A DNA stretch of 64,000 nt from Desulfogranum marinum (GTDB lineage: Bacteria > Desulfobacterota > Desulfobulbia > Desulfobulbales > Desulfobulbaceae): NCBI RefSeq assembly GCF_016918565.1, contig NZ_JAFFQD010000018.1, positions 1 to 64,000 of the forward strand, written 5' to 3'. The position numbers and the translations under genes were made by a program. Under the pieces are notes generated by a model, which was not told the origin of the DNA, did no database searches, and saw only the letters and a list, made by a program, of their open reading frames with translations. Positions within the stretch are counted from its first letter, which is position 1, and each line of letters begins with the position of its first letter. This document shows, piece after piece, positions 23,408 to 32,101 of this stretch.

Positions 23408-24310
23408 CTAAGTAAAGTATTTCCGCTTCACGCTGCGGAGCAAGCTAACACCTTGCTGTTTGATTCCCCTTTCTTCAACTGGAGGGGTGAGCTGAGCTCG
23501 CACATCAGCTAGTTCCTGTTCCAGTTCAACTAATCGCTCAGAACCTGCTGCAACTAAAGCACGTAATTCTTCGGGCACTCCAGCCAGTAAATATTTTTTT
23601 ATGACATGCTGATCCTGTTCTCTGCCGAGAATTGCGGCTTCACTCAATGTATTACCGCTATGGATTCTATAAGAGAGTAACTGTTGATCATGGAGATAAA
23701 GAACCTGGTTAGGAAATTCGAGCATAACTCTAAATATATAATCATAGTCATGCAGATACCTGAGTGAGCAAAATTGCCCGACCTTTTCAGCAGCCTCTCG
23801 GGTAAGAAACAGATTAGAGGTGGTTACCATGAAGTTACCCTTGAGAAACGCGGTGTACAGATCTCCACTTTGGAAATAAAAATGTCTATTTTTCTGATGC
23901 CACTGGTTCCATCCAAAATTGGGGTCGGAAAAAATGTTACCAAAATCATCAATTGGGATGACATCGGTAAAAAGGCAGTGTGCACCGCTCCTTTGTTGAG
24001 CTTGAATTAAAATTTCCAGCCTTTCATCAGCATAGACATCATCAGAATTCAAAATCGCAACATACTCACCACTCACCATTTCCAAGCCACGGTTTAGGGC
24101 ATTAAATGCATCTTGATTTTCCTGGTAGATGTATAGAAGACGTGGATCCTCTATACGCTTAAGGATATCACCTGTTGAATCTGTTGAGCCATCATCAATG
24201 ACTATCAACTCAAAATTCTGGTGGGTCTGTTGAAGAACACTGTTTATAGTTTGCTGTATAAATAGCTCGTGATTATATGCGGGGATAACCACGGAAACCT
24301 TGGTACTCAT
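23408..24310 (-). CDS. GT2 family glycosyltransferase
   Basis: A 300-residue GT-A enzyme: SVVIPAYNHELF, VIDDGSTDSTGD, then AILNSDDVYADE as the metal-binding block near 88-99. HDYDYIFRVM near 200 fits the catalytic region. The C-terminal 60 residues form a likely coiled coil (ELRALVAAGSERLVELEQEL). It lies 54 bases ahead of the membrane-protein gene and 148 bases after the AlgJ-like gene on the same strand. Donor unknown. Confidence 0.88.
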   Translation of the reverse strand: MSTKVSVVIPAYNHELFIQQTINSVLQQTHQNFELIVIDDGSTDSTGDILKRIEDPRLLYIYQENQDAFNALNRGLEMVSGEYVAILNSDDVYADERLEILIQAQQRSGAHCLFTDVIPIDDFGNIFSDPNFGWNQWHQKNRHFYFQSGDLYTAFLKGNFMVTTSNLFLTREAAEKVGQFCSLRYLHDYDYIFRVMLEFPNQVLYLHDQQLLSYRIHSGNTLSEAAILGREQDQHVIKKYLLAGVPEELRALVAAGSERLVELEQELADVRAQLTPPVEERGIKQQGVSLLRSVKRKYFT

Positions 24311-24458
24311 GTCAGCAGCAATACCTAGTTGGTTGAGAAGGAAAGAATGCTAGAATCTGTCTAGCTATTTTCATATCATTTAAAAAAGGTTACAAGCCTA
24401 CTGTATTGTAAAGGCTCATACAAGTGGAAAAAATCGATAGCCTCTTCGAGTGAGCACG

Positions 24459-26312
24459 TTACCGCCTCCCCAAGTGTCGATCCGAATGTACCTCTACATC
24501 AGAAATCCATACAGAGTCGAGCCCGCCATCTGAAACAGTAAAAACCATTTCAGTTCCCTCCTCGGGGGGGAGTTCAAAATAATAGTCTGACGCTGTCACT
24601 TCAAAACGATGCTCCCATTGGCCCACGATCGCACCATTCTCACCTAGCAACTTTAAATGCAATCGAGCGTCTTTCGCTATCTCATTAAAACGTATCCTTG
24701 CCGTCCGGACTTCACCCAACCCCGGCGCAGACAACTCTTTAAATTTCAAAGTTAAACCTTGAGTGTCGTGTAACAAAGCTTGTTGTTCTTGAGTGAATTC
24801 GTAATGGACAAGAGTGTTGTCAGCACAGTCGGCAAACTTACCTCGCAAATAACTCTCTTTAAAACCAGGAGGATTCTCAGGTGGCGGCCTCAAAATAAAC
24901 ATGTTGAGAATTTCTTGAATAACAATATCCGGCTGTTCATAAAAAAAGATTTTTTGTGGGAAATTCACGACTGTACGATAATTAAGAACTCGCTGGGCAT
25001 TAGCACTGAAAAAGTAGACACACTTTTCAAGAAATGAATCACCAAGCAGCGCTAATGATCGTATAGGTGCTTGCGGATTTAAAATCATGCGAATGTCCAT
25101 GGATGAGCCGTCAGCAGCAATAATTTTTCGTTTCGGCGGATACACATCATAGATACCTCCTGGAGGAATATCAACGGCCGCATCATACAACCCGCCTTTT
25201 TCCGGGACAAAAGTAATATAATGTTCGTTTTTATGCATAAACACCGGAAGTCCGATCATATCCATAAACCGATGATGGGCCCAATGCCTATCGATCTTTA
25301 ATGAAAAATCAGTGTACGCAGGTAATGGAAAGCTGTATTGCGGGAAAAATCCCTTGAGTTCTTTTACGATTGCATCGTACACAATGTACGCACCATAAAA
25401 GTTCCAGTGAAAATCTGTTTTGTAAAAAAGATCAGGATATTCCCGTTCCTTTTTTGCTGCAAGAAGAGGAGGAAGAACGTCGATAAACGGGAGATCAGTG
25501 AATTTTTTAAGATACCCAGACAACTGTTCATATCGTGTCCGTCCCTTGATATTTTGCAATTTATCCGGCAAAAACTCTGGATAAACAAATGCCTTTGTTG
25601 GGGCTAGCACAAAGACATAGTTACTCCCTTTTTCCTTCAACCAGTACCGTCTTTCCTCAAGTGTTCTTTTCCATTTTCGCAACTCTGCGTCACTAAATGG
25701 AATTTGCCCCATGTAATCAGCAATATTGTCAAAATTTTCGACAACACCTTTCTCAACTTTCCGCGCTCCCCATCCCTCGAAAAAATACCCATTTTTTCCA
25801 ACAGCCACATTACTATTAGGAGAAACACCAAGAATATAAATTTTTATAAGGGCGTCAAGATGAACGAAAAATTTAGGAAGGGTAAAATGCTGTTTAACAT
25901 ATAATTCGTAGGTTCCTGGAAATTGCTTTACAAAATTCGTCAACCGATGACCACTAGATTGCTGGTCCTGCAAAATATGGCGTGAAACGTCTTGAACACT
26001 TTTCCTAAAAAAATCTAATTGGGTAACAGCTGGATAAATCAAAATAGCCAGAAAAAGAAACACAAGGCCACAGCGGAAAAATGACCGTGGCAGCAGCCTT
26101 GCTAAAAAATGCCTCAATAACACTGCGACAATACTACAAGCCCCAGAAACAAGAACAATTCTTGTGGTCAAGCTCTGCCATTGCCCCGAAGTAAAGTCAG
26201 CTACTATTTTAGAACTAATACAACAAAGAAAAAACAACGTAGTTCCAATCGCAAAGAAGAGACTACCCCTTGTGATATATGGCTTTTCGGTCAACGTTTT
26301 TAAAAATTTCAT
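24459..26312 (-). CDS. AlgJ/AlgX-like SGNH O-acetyltransferase
   Basis: Predicted periplasmic partner that puts acetyl groups on the glycan, using an acetyl group passed by the MBOAT protein encoded next door. The 617 residues begin with two or three membrane segments (about 18-108). The soluble part holds the AlgJ/AlgX-type signatures: YKTDFHWNFYGAYI (Asp-x-His) near 293-306 and LLGDSFLEKC with the Ser nucleophile near 415-424. A beta-rich domain of about 100 residues ends the protein and may bind carbohydrate. Its ATG overlaps the MBOAT stop (TAATG), so the two are translationally coupled, as algI/algJ-type pairs are. Confidence 0.88.
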   Translation of the reverse strand: MKFLKTLTEKPYITRGSLFFAIGTTLFFLCCISSKIVADFTSGQWQSLTTRIVLVSGACSIVAVLLRHFLARLLPRSFFRCGLVFLFLAILIYPAVTQLDFFRKSVQDVSRHILQDQQSSGHRLTNFVKQFPGTYELYVKQHFTLPKFFVHLDALIKIYILGVSPNSNVAVGKNGYFFEGWGARKVEKGVVENFDNIADYMGQIPFSDAELRKWKRTLEERRYWLKEKGSNYVFVLAPTKAFVYPEFLPDKLQNIKGRTRYEQLSGYLKKFTDLPFIDVLPPLLAAKKEREYPDLFYKTDFHWNFYGAYIVYDAIVKELKGFFPQYSFPLPAYTDFSLKIDRHWAHHRFMDMIGLPVFMHKNEHYITFVPEKGGLYDAAVDIPPGGIYDVYPPKRKIIAADGSSMDIRMILNPQAPIRSLALLGDSFLEKCVYFFSANAQRVLNYRTVVNFPQKIFFYEQPDIVIQEILNMFILRPPPENPPGFKESYLRGKFADCADNTLVHYEFTQEQQALLHDTQGLTLKFKELSAPGLGEVRTARIRFNEIAKDARLHLKLLGENGAIVGQWEHRFEVTASDYYFELPPEEGTEMVFTVSDGGLDSVWISDVEVHSDRHLGRR

Positions 26313-27766
26313 TAAAAACGGAAATAAAGAAATGGATTATACGCTCCCCCCATAATGGAAGCGATAGAATAGAGGAAAATTCCGGCCAGAGCAAAAAACT
26401 CTCCCGCTACAACAACTGTTTGCCCAATAGATGCCGCTCCTGTTCCACTTCTCAGTGACCTTTCTAGATACGCATACAGATTTTTTGTCGTTGGGGTAGC
26501 CCCTACAACAGCGAGAACAAAAATAAGATAATATTCCTGGTTCATGTTCAAGAAAAGTTGGGAGTTATACATTGACGGCGTTGAAAAGGTCACCATTGCC
26601 TTCAGGTAGCCTAAAGCGTAAGAAAATGACTCAGCTCGGAAAAACACCCACCCAACAATAACGACAAGCAGCACATACATATGGACGACTGCCCTCGGAA
26701 GTATTTGCAAGAGACGCGTAACAGGTCGCCACCTCTCGATTATAAGAAAGCTCCCGTGATACAGCCCCCAAACAACAAAGGTCCAGCTCGCTCCATGCCA
26801 AAGACCACATAAAAAAAAGACAAGAATAAGATTGACATATGTCCTTGCAGTAGACTTTCTACTTCCCCCTAAGGGAATGTACAAATAGTCACGAAACCAT
26901 GAGGAGAGTGAGATGTGCCAACGCCGCCAGAAGTCTTTGATGGAAGAAGCAAAATATGGATAGTTAAAATTTTCAAGAAATTTAAACCCAAAAATCCTGC
27001 CTAACCCTATGGCCATATCTGAATAGCCTGAAAAATCATAATAAATTTGCAAAGAATAGGAAATCGCTCCCATCCAGGCAAGATAAGGGGGGATGGTTTC
27101 GGCGGGCAAAGAAAAAATATAGTCTGCAGTACGCCCCATGACGTTAGCTATCAACACTTTTTTCCCCAAGCCAATAATAAAGCGCTGAATACCGGCAACC
27201 ACATCAGGGGAGCGAACTACTCTGTTGGTAATCTGGTTGGCTATGTCATGATAGCGTACAATCGGCCCGGCTATCAATTGCGGGAAAAGCGATATATATA
27301 GGGCTATATTTATAGGATTTTTTTGAACTTTCGCCTCTTTCCTATAGACATCAATAACATAAGACATTGCCTGAAAGGTGAAAAAAGAAATACCAATGGG
27401 TAAATGAACGTCACTTATTTGGATCGGCTGCTGCTGCATGAATAAAAGCAGTCGATTAATGTTCTCCACAGCAAAATTACAGTACTTAAAAAAAGCCAGT
27501 AATCCAAGGTTTGCTGCAATAGCCAGAGTTAAAGCGATTTTGCCGGTCTTACCAGACTCCTGGGACTTGCCAATACTCAAACCAAATAAATAATTAAGCC
27601 CGATGGAAAACAGCATCAGCAAAACAAAAATATTTTCCCCCCAGGCATAGAAAAGAAGGCTGGCCAGCAAAAGAATGCTGTTTCGCCCTTTAGTGCCTGT
27701 AAGAAAATATACAACCAATACCAACGGCAGGAAAAAAAACAAAAAAATAGTTGAACTAAATACCAT
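26312..27766 (-). CDS. MBOAT family O-acyltransferase (AlgI-like)
   Basis: A 484-residue polytopic membrane enzyme of the AlgI/DltB family, which moves acetyl groups from cytoplasmic acetyl-CoA to the outside. It has about ten membrane segments, the FSGYSDMAIGLGRIFGF block, FWRRWHISLSSWFRDYLYIP near 262-281 and LWHGASWTFVVWG near 313-325, whose His is the family active residue. The gene is coupled to the AlgJ-like gene and follows the asparagine synthase gene by 18 bases. Together they form an acetylation module. Confidence 0.93.
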   Translation of the reverse strand: MVFSSTIFLFFFLPLVLVVYFLTGTKGRNSILLLASLLFYAWGENIFVLLMLFSIGLNYLFGLSIGKSQESGKTGKIALTLAIAANLGLLAFFKYCNFAVENINRLLLFMQQQPIQISDVHLPIGISFFTFQAMSYVIDVYRKEAKVQKNPINIALYISLFPQLIAGPIVRYHDIANQITNRVVRSPDVVAGIQRFIIGLGKKVLIANVMGRTADYIFSLPAETIPPYLAWMGAISYSLQIYYDFSGYSDMAIGLGRIFGFKFLENFNYPYFASSIKDFWRRWHISLSSWFRDYLYIPLGGSRKSTARTYVNLILVFFLCGLWHGASWTFVVWGLYHGSFLIIERWRPVTRLLQILPRAVVHMYVLLVVIVGWVFFRAESFSYALGYLKAMVTFSTPSMYNSQLFLNMNQEYYLIFVLAVVGATPTTKNLYAYLERSLRSGTGAASIGQTVVVAGEFFALAGIFLYSIASIMGGAYNPFLYFRF

Positions 27767-27784
27767 TGAAGCTCATCTACACCG

Positions 27785-29722
27785 TTAATATTTTACGCCG
27801 TTTGCCGACTGACTAAGAGTTTCACTTACAGAGGCAGGATCTCGCTGTTCGATGTAGAGTTGGTGCCAAACTTCCATATTCAAAAGCATCCAGAGCCGAA
27901 CATGGTTGTCCTCCTTGTTGTTGCGATGGTCTTCAACTAAAGAGCTCACATAATCTTTTTGAAACAGCCCTTCTCGGACAAAAAAGGAGTTCTCTAGCTG
28001 GTCGCGAACAAATGGATACAACTCATTTCGAAACCAATAGGCAACCGGAAACATAAAGCCTTGTTTCTGCCTACTGGTAATCTCCTTAGGCAGCTTCCTT
28101 TCGGCAAACTTACGCAAAATATATTTTAGCTGCCTCCCTTTAATCTTGATATTACTAGGAAACCTTGCCAAATATTCGACTAATTCATGGTCAAGAAAAG
28201 GTGAGCGTGCCTCAAGACTGAAAGCCATATTCATCCGATCGGTCAACATCAGTGTATGTTCTGACAGGCGAGTCATAAAATCGGCATAAAGCATTTTGTC
28301 TATTGAGTCTGTGGCGTTAGGTTTGTTATAATGCTCAACAATCACCTGATTTGAATCAATGTCAGCCAGTTTGCCCCACAGTTTTTCTGAAAAAAGCTGC
28401 TGTTTCTGGGTATGACTAAACCGGAAGAAAGCTGTAGCCTCTGCATAACGCTCTCCTTCATCAAAGTCTGACAATTGATCCATCCATCGTAATTTCTGCA
28501 CCAGACTTTTGTAAGTAAAGCTGTCTGGAATAGTATGAAAAAGTGGGTGTAAGAGCTTTTTCCGGACAAACGATGGAAGCATATTATAGTAATTGATATA
28601 CCCCACTCCCATATACCTATCGAATCCGGCAAACAGTTCATCGCCACCGTCTCCACCCATAACTACCTTCACATGTTGTGAAGCTAGTTTGGCGGCCTGA
28701 AACATACAGGCTGCAATTGAGTCGGACGGCTCGTCGAGGTGCCATACCATTTGTGGCATAAGTTGGATGAGATTTGCAGAAACGACCTCTTCTACATGTT
28801 GGGTGTGAAAAGTATCCGCAACCACTTTAGCAAAAGGCAACTCATTAAAATCCTGTTCTTTTACACCAATAGCAAAAGTTTTAAACACATCCGGATGAGC
28901 CTCTGCCATCAAGGCAACCACCGTACTGGTATCCATGCCCCCGCTAAGAAAAGCACCGACAGGCACATCACTAATCAAATGCGAAGTAACTGCTCGTCCA
29001 AGTTGTTCTTCTAGACCGTCTAAAAAATCTGTTTCTGTGTGCTGCAGCTTGTCGGTAAAGGTAAGATCCCAGTACCTTTTTACAGTGATTTTATCTTCTT
29101 TAACGAGGAGTGTACTCCCTGCCGGTAGTTTTTGGATACCTTCAAACATGGTATGAGGAGCAGGTATAAAACGCAGGGAAAGGTAATGATGGATGGCTGT
29201 ATAATTGATGTTTCTCTCAACATTATCAGCAGCAAGTATTGCTTTTACCTCCGAACCAAAAAGGAACTCACCATTGACGTGACGATAAAACAGCGGTTTT
29301 TGCCCGATACGGTCACGAGCAAGAAATAACTGTTTTTTATTATCATCCCAGATTGCAAAGGCAAACATCCCATTAAGCTTTTGGACACAATCTTGTCCCA
29401 TTTCCTCATAGAGATGAACAATAACCTCAGTATCTGTATTGGTGCTGAATTGGTGGCCTTTCGAAAGCAGTTCTTTTTTTATTTCAGGAAAATTATAGAT
29501 CTCACCGTTAAATACAATCCATATGGTTTGGTCTTCATTGGAGATGGGCTGCTTTCCAGAGGCCAAGTCGATAATGCTCAACCGCCTGTGGCCCAAGCCC
29601 ACTTTACCCTGCACCCAGTACCCTTCATCATCAGGGCCTCTGTGAGCAATGGAACGTGCCATACTCTGCAGCTCGAGTAAAGAAACATTGGATCTGCCTA
29701 ATTTACCAACAATACCACACAT
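27785..29722 (-). CDS. asnB: Asparagine synthase (glutamine-hydrolysing), glycan-cluster type
   Basis: A 645-residue two-domain enzyme. The N-terminal glutaminase begins MCGIVGKLG with Cys2 as nucleophile and has RHGPDDEG-like RGPDDEGYW near 34-42. The synthetase domain has the pyrophosphate loop LSGGMDTS near 261-268 and GGDGGDELFAGFDR near 363. Full-length members in polysaccharide clusters (the WbpS type) amidate uronic-acid carboxyl groups rather than make free asparagine; that is likely here but not proven. The loop reads MDTS where LDSS is usual. It is the first gene of this minus-strand run, across a 363-base divergent region from 30086, and a second asparagine synthase lies 2.4 kb away. 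Confidence 0.92.
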   Translation of the reverse strand: MCGIVGKLGRSNVSLLELQSMARSIAHRGPDDEGYWVQGKVGLGHRRLSIIDLASGKQPISNEDQTIWIVFNGEIYNFPEIKKELLSKGHQFSTNTDTEVIVHLYEEMGQDCVQKLNGMFAFAIWDDNKKQLFLARDRIGQKPLFYRHVNGEFLFGSEVKAILAADNVERNINYTAIHHYLSLRFIPAPHTMFEGIQKLPAGSTLLVKEDKITVKRYWDLTFTDKLQHTETDFLDGLEEQLGRAVTSHLISDVPVGAFLSGGMDTSTVVALMAEAHPDVFKTFAIGVKEQDFNELPFAKVVADTFHTQHVEEVVSANLIQLMPQMVWHLDEPSDSIAACMFQAAKLASQHVKVVMGGDGGDELFAGFDRYMGVGYINYYNMLPSFVRKKLLHPLFHTIPDSFTYKSLVQKLRWMDQLSDFDEGERYAEATAFFRFSHTQKQQLFSEKLWGKLADIDSNQVIVEHYNKPNATDSIDKMLYADFMTRLSEHTLMLTDRMNMAFSLEARSPFLDHELVEYLARFPSNIKIKGRQLKYILRKFAERKLPKEITSRQKQGFMFPVAYWFRNELYPFVRDQLENSFFVREGLFQKDYVSSLVEDHRNNKEDNHVRLWMLLNMEVWHQLYIEQRDPASVSETLSQSANGVKY

Positions 29723-30085
29723 ATTTTATTCCGATTATCCCAAACACTTTGAGCAAAAACATTAAAAAGAGATGTACTTCGAACAATTCAGCATAGTCCA
29801 GCTTGAGGGTGAGGACTTAACAAACTGCTTTATGTCAGTCAACTGGAACTTTTAACGCAACTTACCATGGAAATGCCAAACATCAAAAAAATTTCATCAA
29901 AGCACCCCCGTCAACCCACCCAATTAGTCACGAATAGACAACGTACCATTTCTTATGCCTAAAACAGAAAAACCTTTTGCCCCCTCAACTAAACCATTGT
30001 TGATACGGTTAATCGCTTGACACTTCGACCCTTTTTGTTCATATTTCCCTGCCATTAAACACTCCCATTTACCGACATACCAATC
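29723..30085. promoter_or_regulatory. Divergent intergenic region between the two main arms
   Basis: A 363-base stretch without a gene. It separates the minus-strand asparagine synthase operon from the plus-strand operon at 30086, so it must hold promoters for both. I can see a good plus-strand promoter (30017-30045). For the minus side no convincing -35/-10 pair could be picked by eye. No clear operator palindrome was found. Confidence 0.55.
30017..30045 (+). promoter_or_regulatory. Sigma70-type promoter for the plus-strand operon
   Basis: TTGACA at 30017-30022 matches the -35 consensus exactly. A 17-base spacer leads to CATATT at 30040-30045, four of six matches to the -10. The start codon at 30086 lies 40 bases further on, a normal 5' leader. 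Confidence 0.6.
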
Positions 30086-30889
30086 ATGCTATCTCAAAAT
30101 ATATTCGTTGATGCTCATGTACATATTCACGATCACTTTTCACTCAGCCGCCTTTTCCTGATTAGTTTACAAAATTTTCGAAAATATCATGATGCAAACA
30201 TCACAGGCATAATGCATGGCTTTTTACTGCTAACAGAGTCATGCGGGGTAAACAAATTTGCTGATCTCAAAGAACATGGCGATCAATCAGGTAATTTTTC
30301 CATACACGATACAGGTGAAAGGGAAACCCTTAAAGTCACAACCCTGGGTGGACAAACGCTCTATGTAGTTGCAGGACGACAGATAGTCACAGCAGAGAAA
30401 TTAGAAGTGCTTGCATTAGGTCTCGACGTAGAATACCCTGACGGCAATACTTTAAAAGAGACCCTTAAAGATCTCAACTCTACCAAATGCCTGCGTGTCC
30501 TCCCCTGGGGTGCGGGGAAATGGATAGGCAAAAGAGGCAAGATCATACAGTCACTTATCTCTACCTGGTCAGACGGACCGCTTTTTTTAGGTGACAATGG
30601 CAACCGTCCCTCTTGTTGGCCGTTACCACCAATATTTAGCGATGCTAAAACAAGAGGAATTTTCAACTTACCAGGCAGCGACCCGTTGCCATTCTCTGAA
30701 CAGGAGAAAAAAGCAGGCAGTTTTGGCTTTAGCATTCCAGGAGAAGTTGACCCATCCAAGCCGTTTTCGTCGTTAAAGGAAGCCATCTTCTCCGCCCCAA
30801 ATACTATTGACCCTTTTGGTACCCCCGAATCCTTACAGCCATTTATGAAACATCAAATCACAATGCAGATTGTCAAAAGGCGTCGATAA
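30086..30889 (+). CDS. Unrecognised protein with a metal-hydrolase-like N-terminus
   Basis: A 267-residue soluble protein, first gene of the plus-strand operon. FVDAHVHIHD at about 7-16 is the His-x-His strand typical of PHP and amidohydrolase TIM-barrels. Later landmarks are YVVAGRQIVT, LRVLPWGAGKWIGKRG, LFLGDNGNRP and LPGSDPLPF; the last could place the barrel's C-terminal Asp. I cannot name the family. It may be a metal-dependent hydrolase of the glycan pathway. It lies 30 bases before the GT4 gene. Confidence 0.6.
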   Translation: MLSQNIFVDAHVHIHDHFSLSRLFLISLQNFRKYHDANITGIMHGFLLLTESCGVNKFADLKEHGDQSGNFSIHDTGERETLKVTTLGGQTLYVVAGRQIVTAEKLEVLALGLDVEYPDGNTLKETLKDLNSTKCLRVLPWGAGKWIGKRGKIIQSLISTWSDGPLFLGDNGNRPSCWPLPPIFSDAKTRGIFNLPGSDPLPFSEQEKKAGSFGFSIPGEVDPSKPFSSLKEAIFSAPNTIDPFGTPESLQPFMKHQITMQIVKRRR

Positions 30890-30919
30890 TTCCTTCTTCC
30901 ACAACCATTTCCAATTACC

Positions 30920-32101
30920 ATGAAACTACTTGTCGTTGCACCACAACCTTTCTTTTCTCCGCGCGGAACCCCGTTCAGTGTCTATTACCGGACTCTTATA
31001 AGCGTAGAGTTGGGTTGTGAGATAGATTTCCTGACCTATGGACAGGGTGAGAATGTAGACATACCAAATGTACGTTTTTACCGTACTCCCCCTTTCAGTT
31101 TTTTAGGCCCCATTAAGCTTGGCCCGTCAGCTCTCAAACTGTTTCACGATATTTTCATTTTCTTTTGGATGCTCTGGCTGCTCATTCGCAATAAATATGA
31201 CGTTGTCCATGTACATGAAGAAGCCGTTTTTTTCGCGACCTTTTTAAAACCTCTCTTCCGCTTTAAGCTCCTGTATGACATGCATTCAAGCCTTCCTCAG
31301 CAGCTCACTAACTTTAATTTTACAAAAAGCAAATTTCTCATCAATACCTTCCGCTGGTTGGAGGATAAAAGCTTAGCAAAAAGCGAAGCTATAATTACCA
31401 TCTGCCCAGACCTTTTCGACTATGTCAACAAGGTCCTTCCTGGTAACAATAAAAACTTTCTTATTGAAAATTCTATCCTTGAACCGGTTCGTATAGCAGG
31501 CTGCTCCACGGGACAGAATGAAGAAGCTAGTGCTCTCCCTGTTGCAATACCAGCTACATTCAAACACATTGCCGTATATGCTGGGACTCTTGAATCGTAT
31601 CAGGGAATAGATCTACTTATTGATGCGATACCGTTGATTAAAGAAAAAAATCCTGATATCGGTTTTGTCATTGTTGGGGGGACCCAAGAACAGGTTGAAA
31701 ATTTCCAAAGGCAGGCCAATGCATTAAATGTAACAGACAATGTCATCTTCACAGGTCGAGTTACACAAAATATTGCCAGAGCATACAGTAATCTTGCTAC
31801 AATCTTGCTCTCTCCACGAAGCAGCGGCACTAATACTCCATTAAAAATATACGAACAATTAGCATCCTCAATCCCTCTGGTAGCCACTGCAATATATTCC
31901 CACACCCAAGTGCTTACAGATGACGTAGCATTTTTAGTAGAACCAACGCCACAAGATATCGCCCGCGGTGTCCTGGAAGCAACGAATCCCAACGGTGCTG
32001 GTAAAGAAAAAGCGATTAATGCTCTCAATCTTTACAATAAAGAGTACGCCCGCCCGGTCTATGTTAAAAAGTTACAAACCGTTTTGGAGTACCTCTCCTA
32101 A
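30920..32101 (+). CDS. GT4 family glycosyltransferase
   Basis: A 393-residue GT-B enzyme. The N-terminal domain begins KLLVVAPQPFFSPRGTPF and has VHVHEEAVFF near 94. The C-terminal domain has IAVYAGTLESYQGIDLL near 218, a donor-site Glu-rich block around SSGTNTPLKIYEQLASSIPLVAT near 310 (the EX7E-like region), which is typical of family 4. Its stop overlaps the ATG of the asparagine synthase (TAATG), so the pair is translationally coupled. The donor is unknown. Confidence 0.9.
   Translation: MKLLVVAPQPFFSPRGTPFSVYYRTLISVELGCEIDFLTYGQGENVDIPNVRFYRTPPFSFLGPIKLGPSALKLFHDIFIFFWMLWLLIRNKYDVVHVHEEAVFFATFLKPLFRFKLLYDMHSSLPQQLTNFNFTKSKFLINTFRWLEDKSLAKSEAIITICPDLFDYVNKVLPGNNKNFLIENSILEPVRIAGCSTGQNEEASALPVAIPATFKHIAVYAGTLESYQGIDLLIDAIPLIKEKNPDIGFVIVGGTQEQVENFQRQANALNVTDNVIFTGRVTQNIARAYSNLATILLSPRSSGTNTPLKIYEQLASSIPLVATAIYSHTQVLTDDVAFLVEPTPQDIARGVLEATNPNGAGKEKAINALNLYNKEYARPVYVKKLQTVLEYLS

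Noticed and set aside
30361-30786. Minus-strand frame of 141 codons
   Set aside because: It is antisense to the gene at 30086 and has no independent support.
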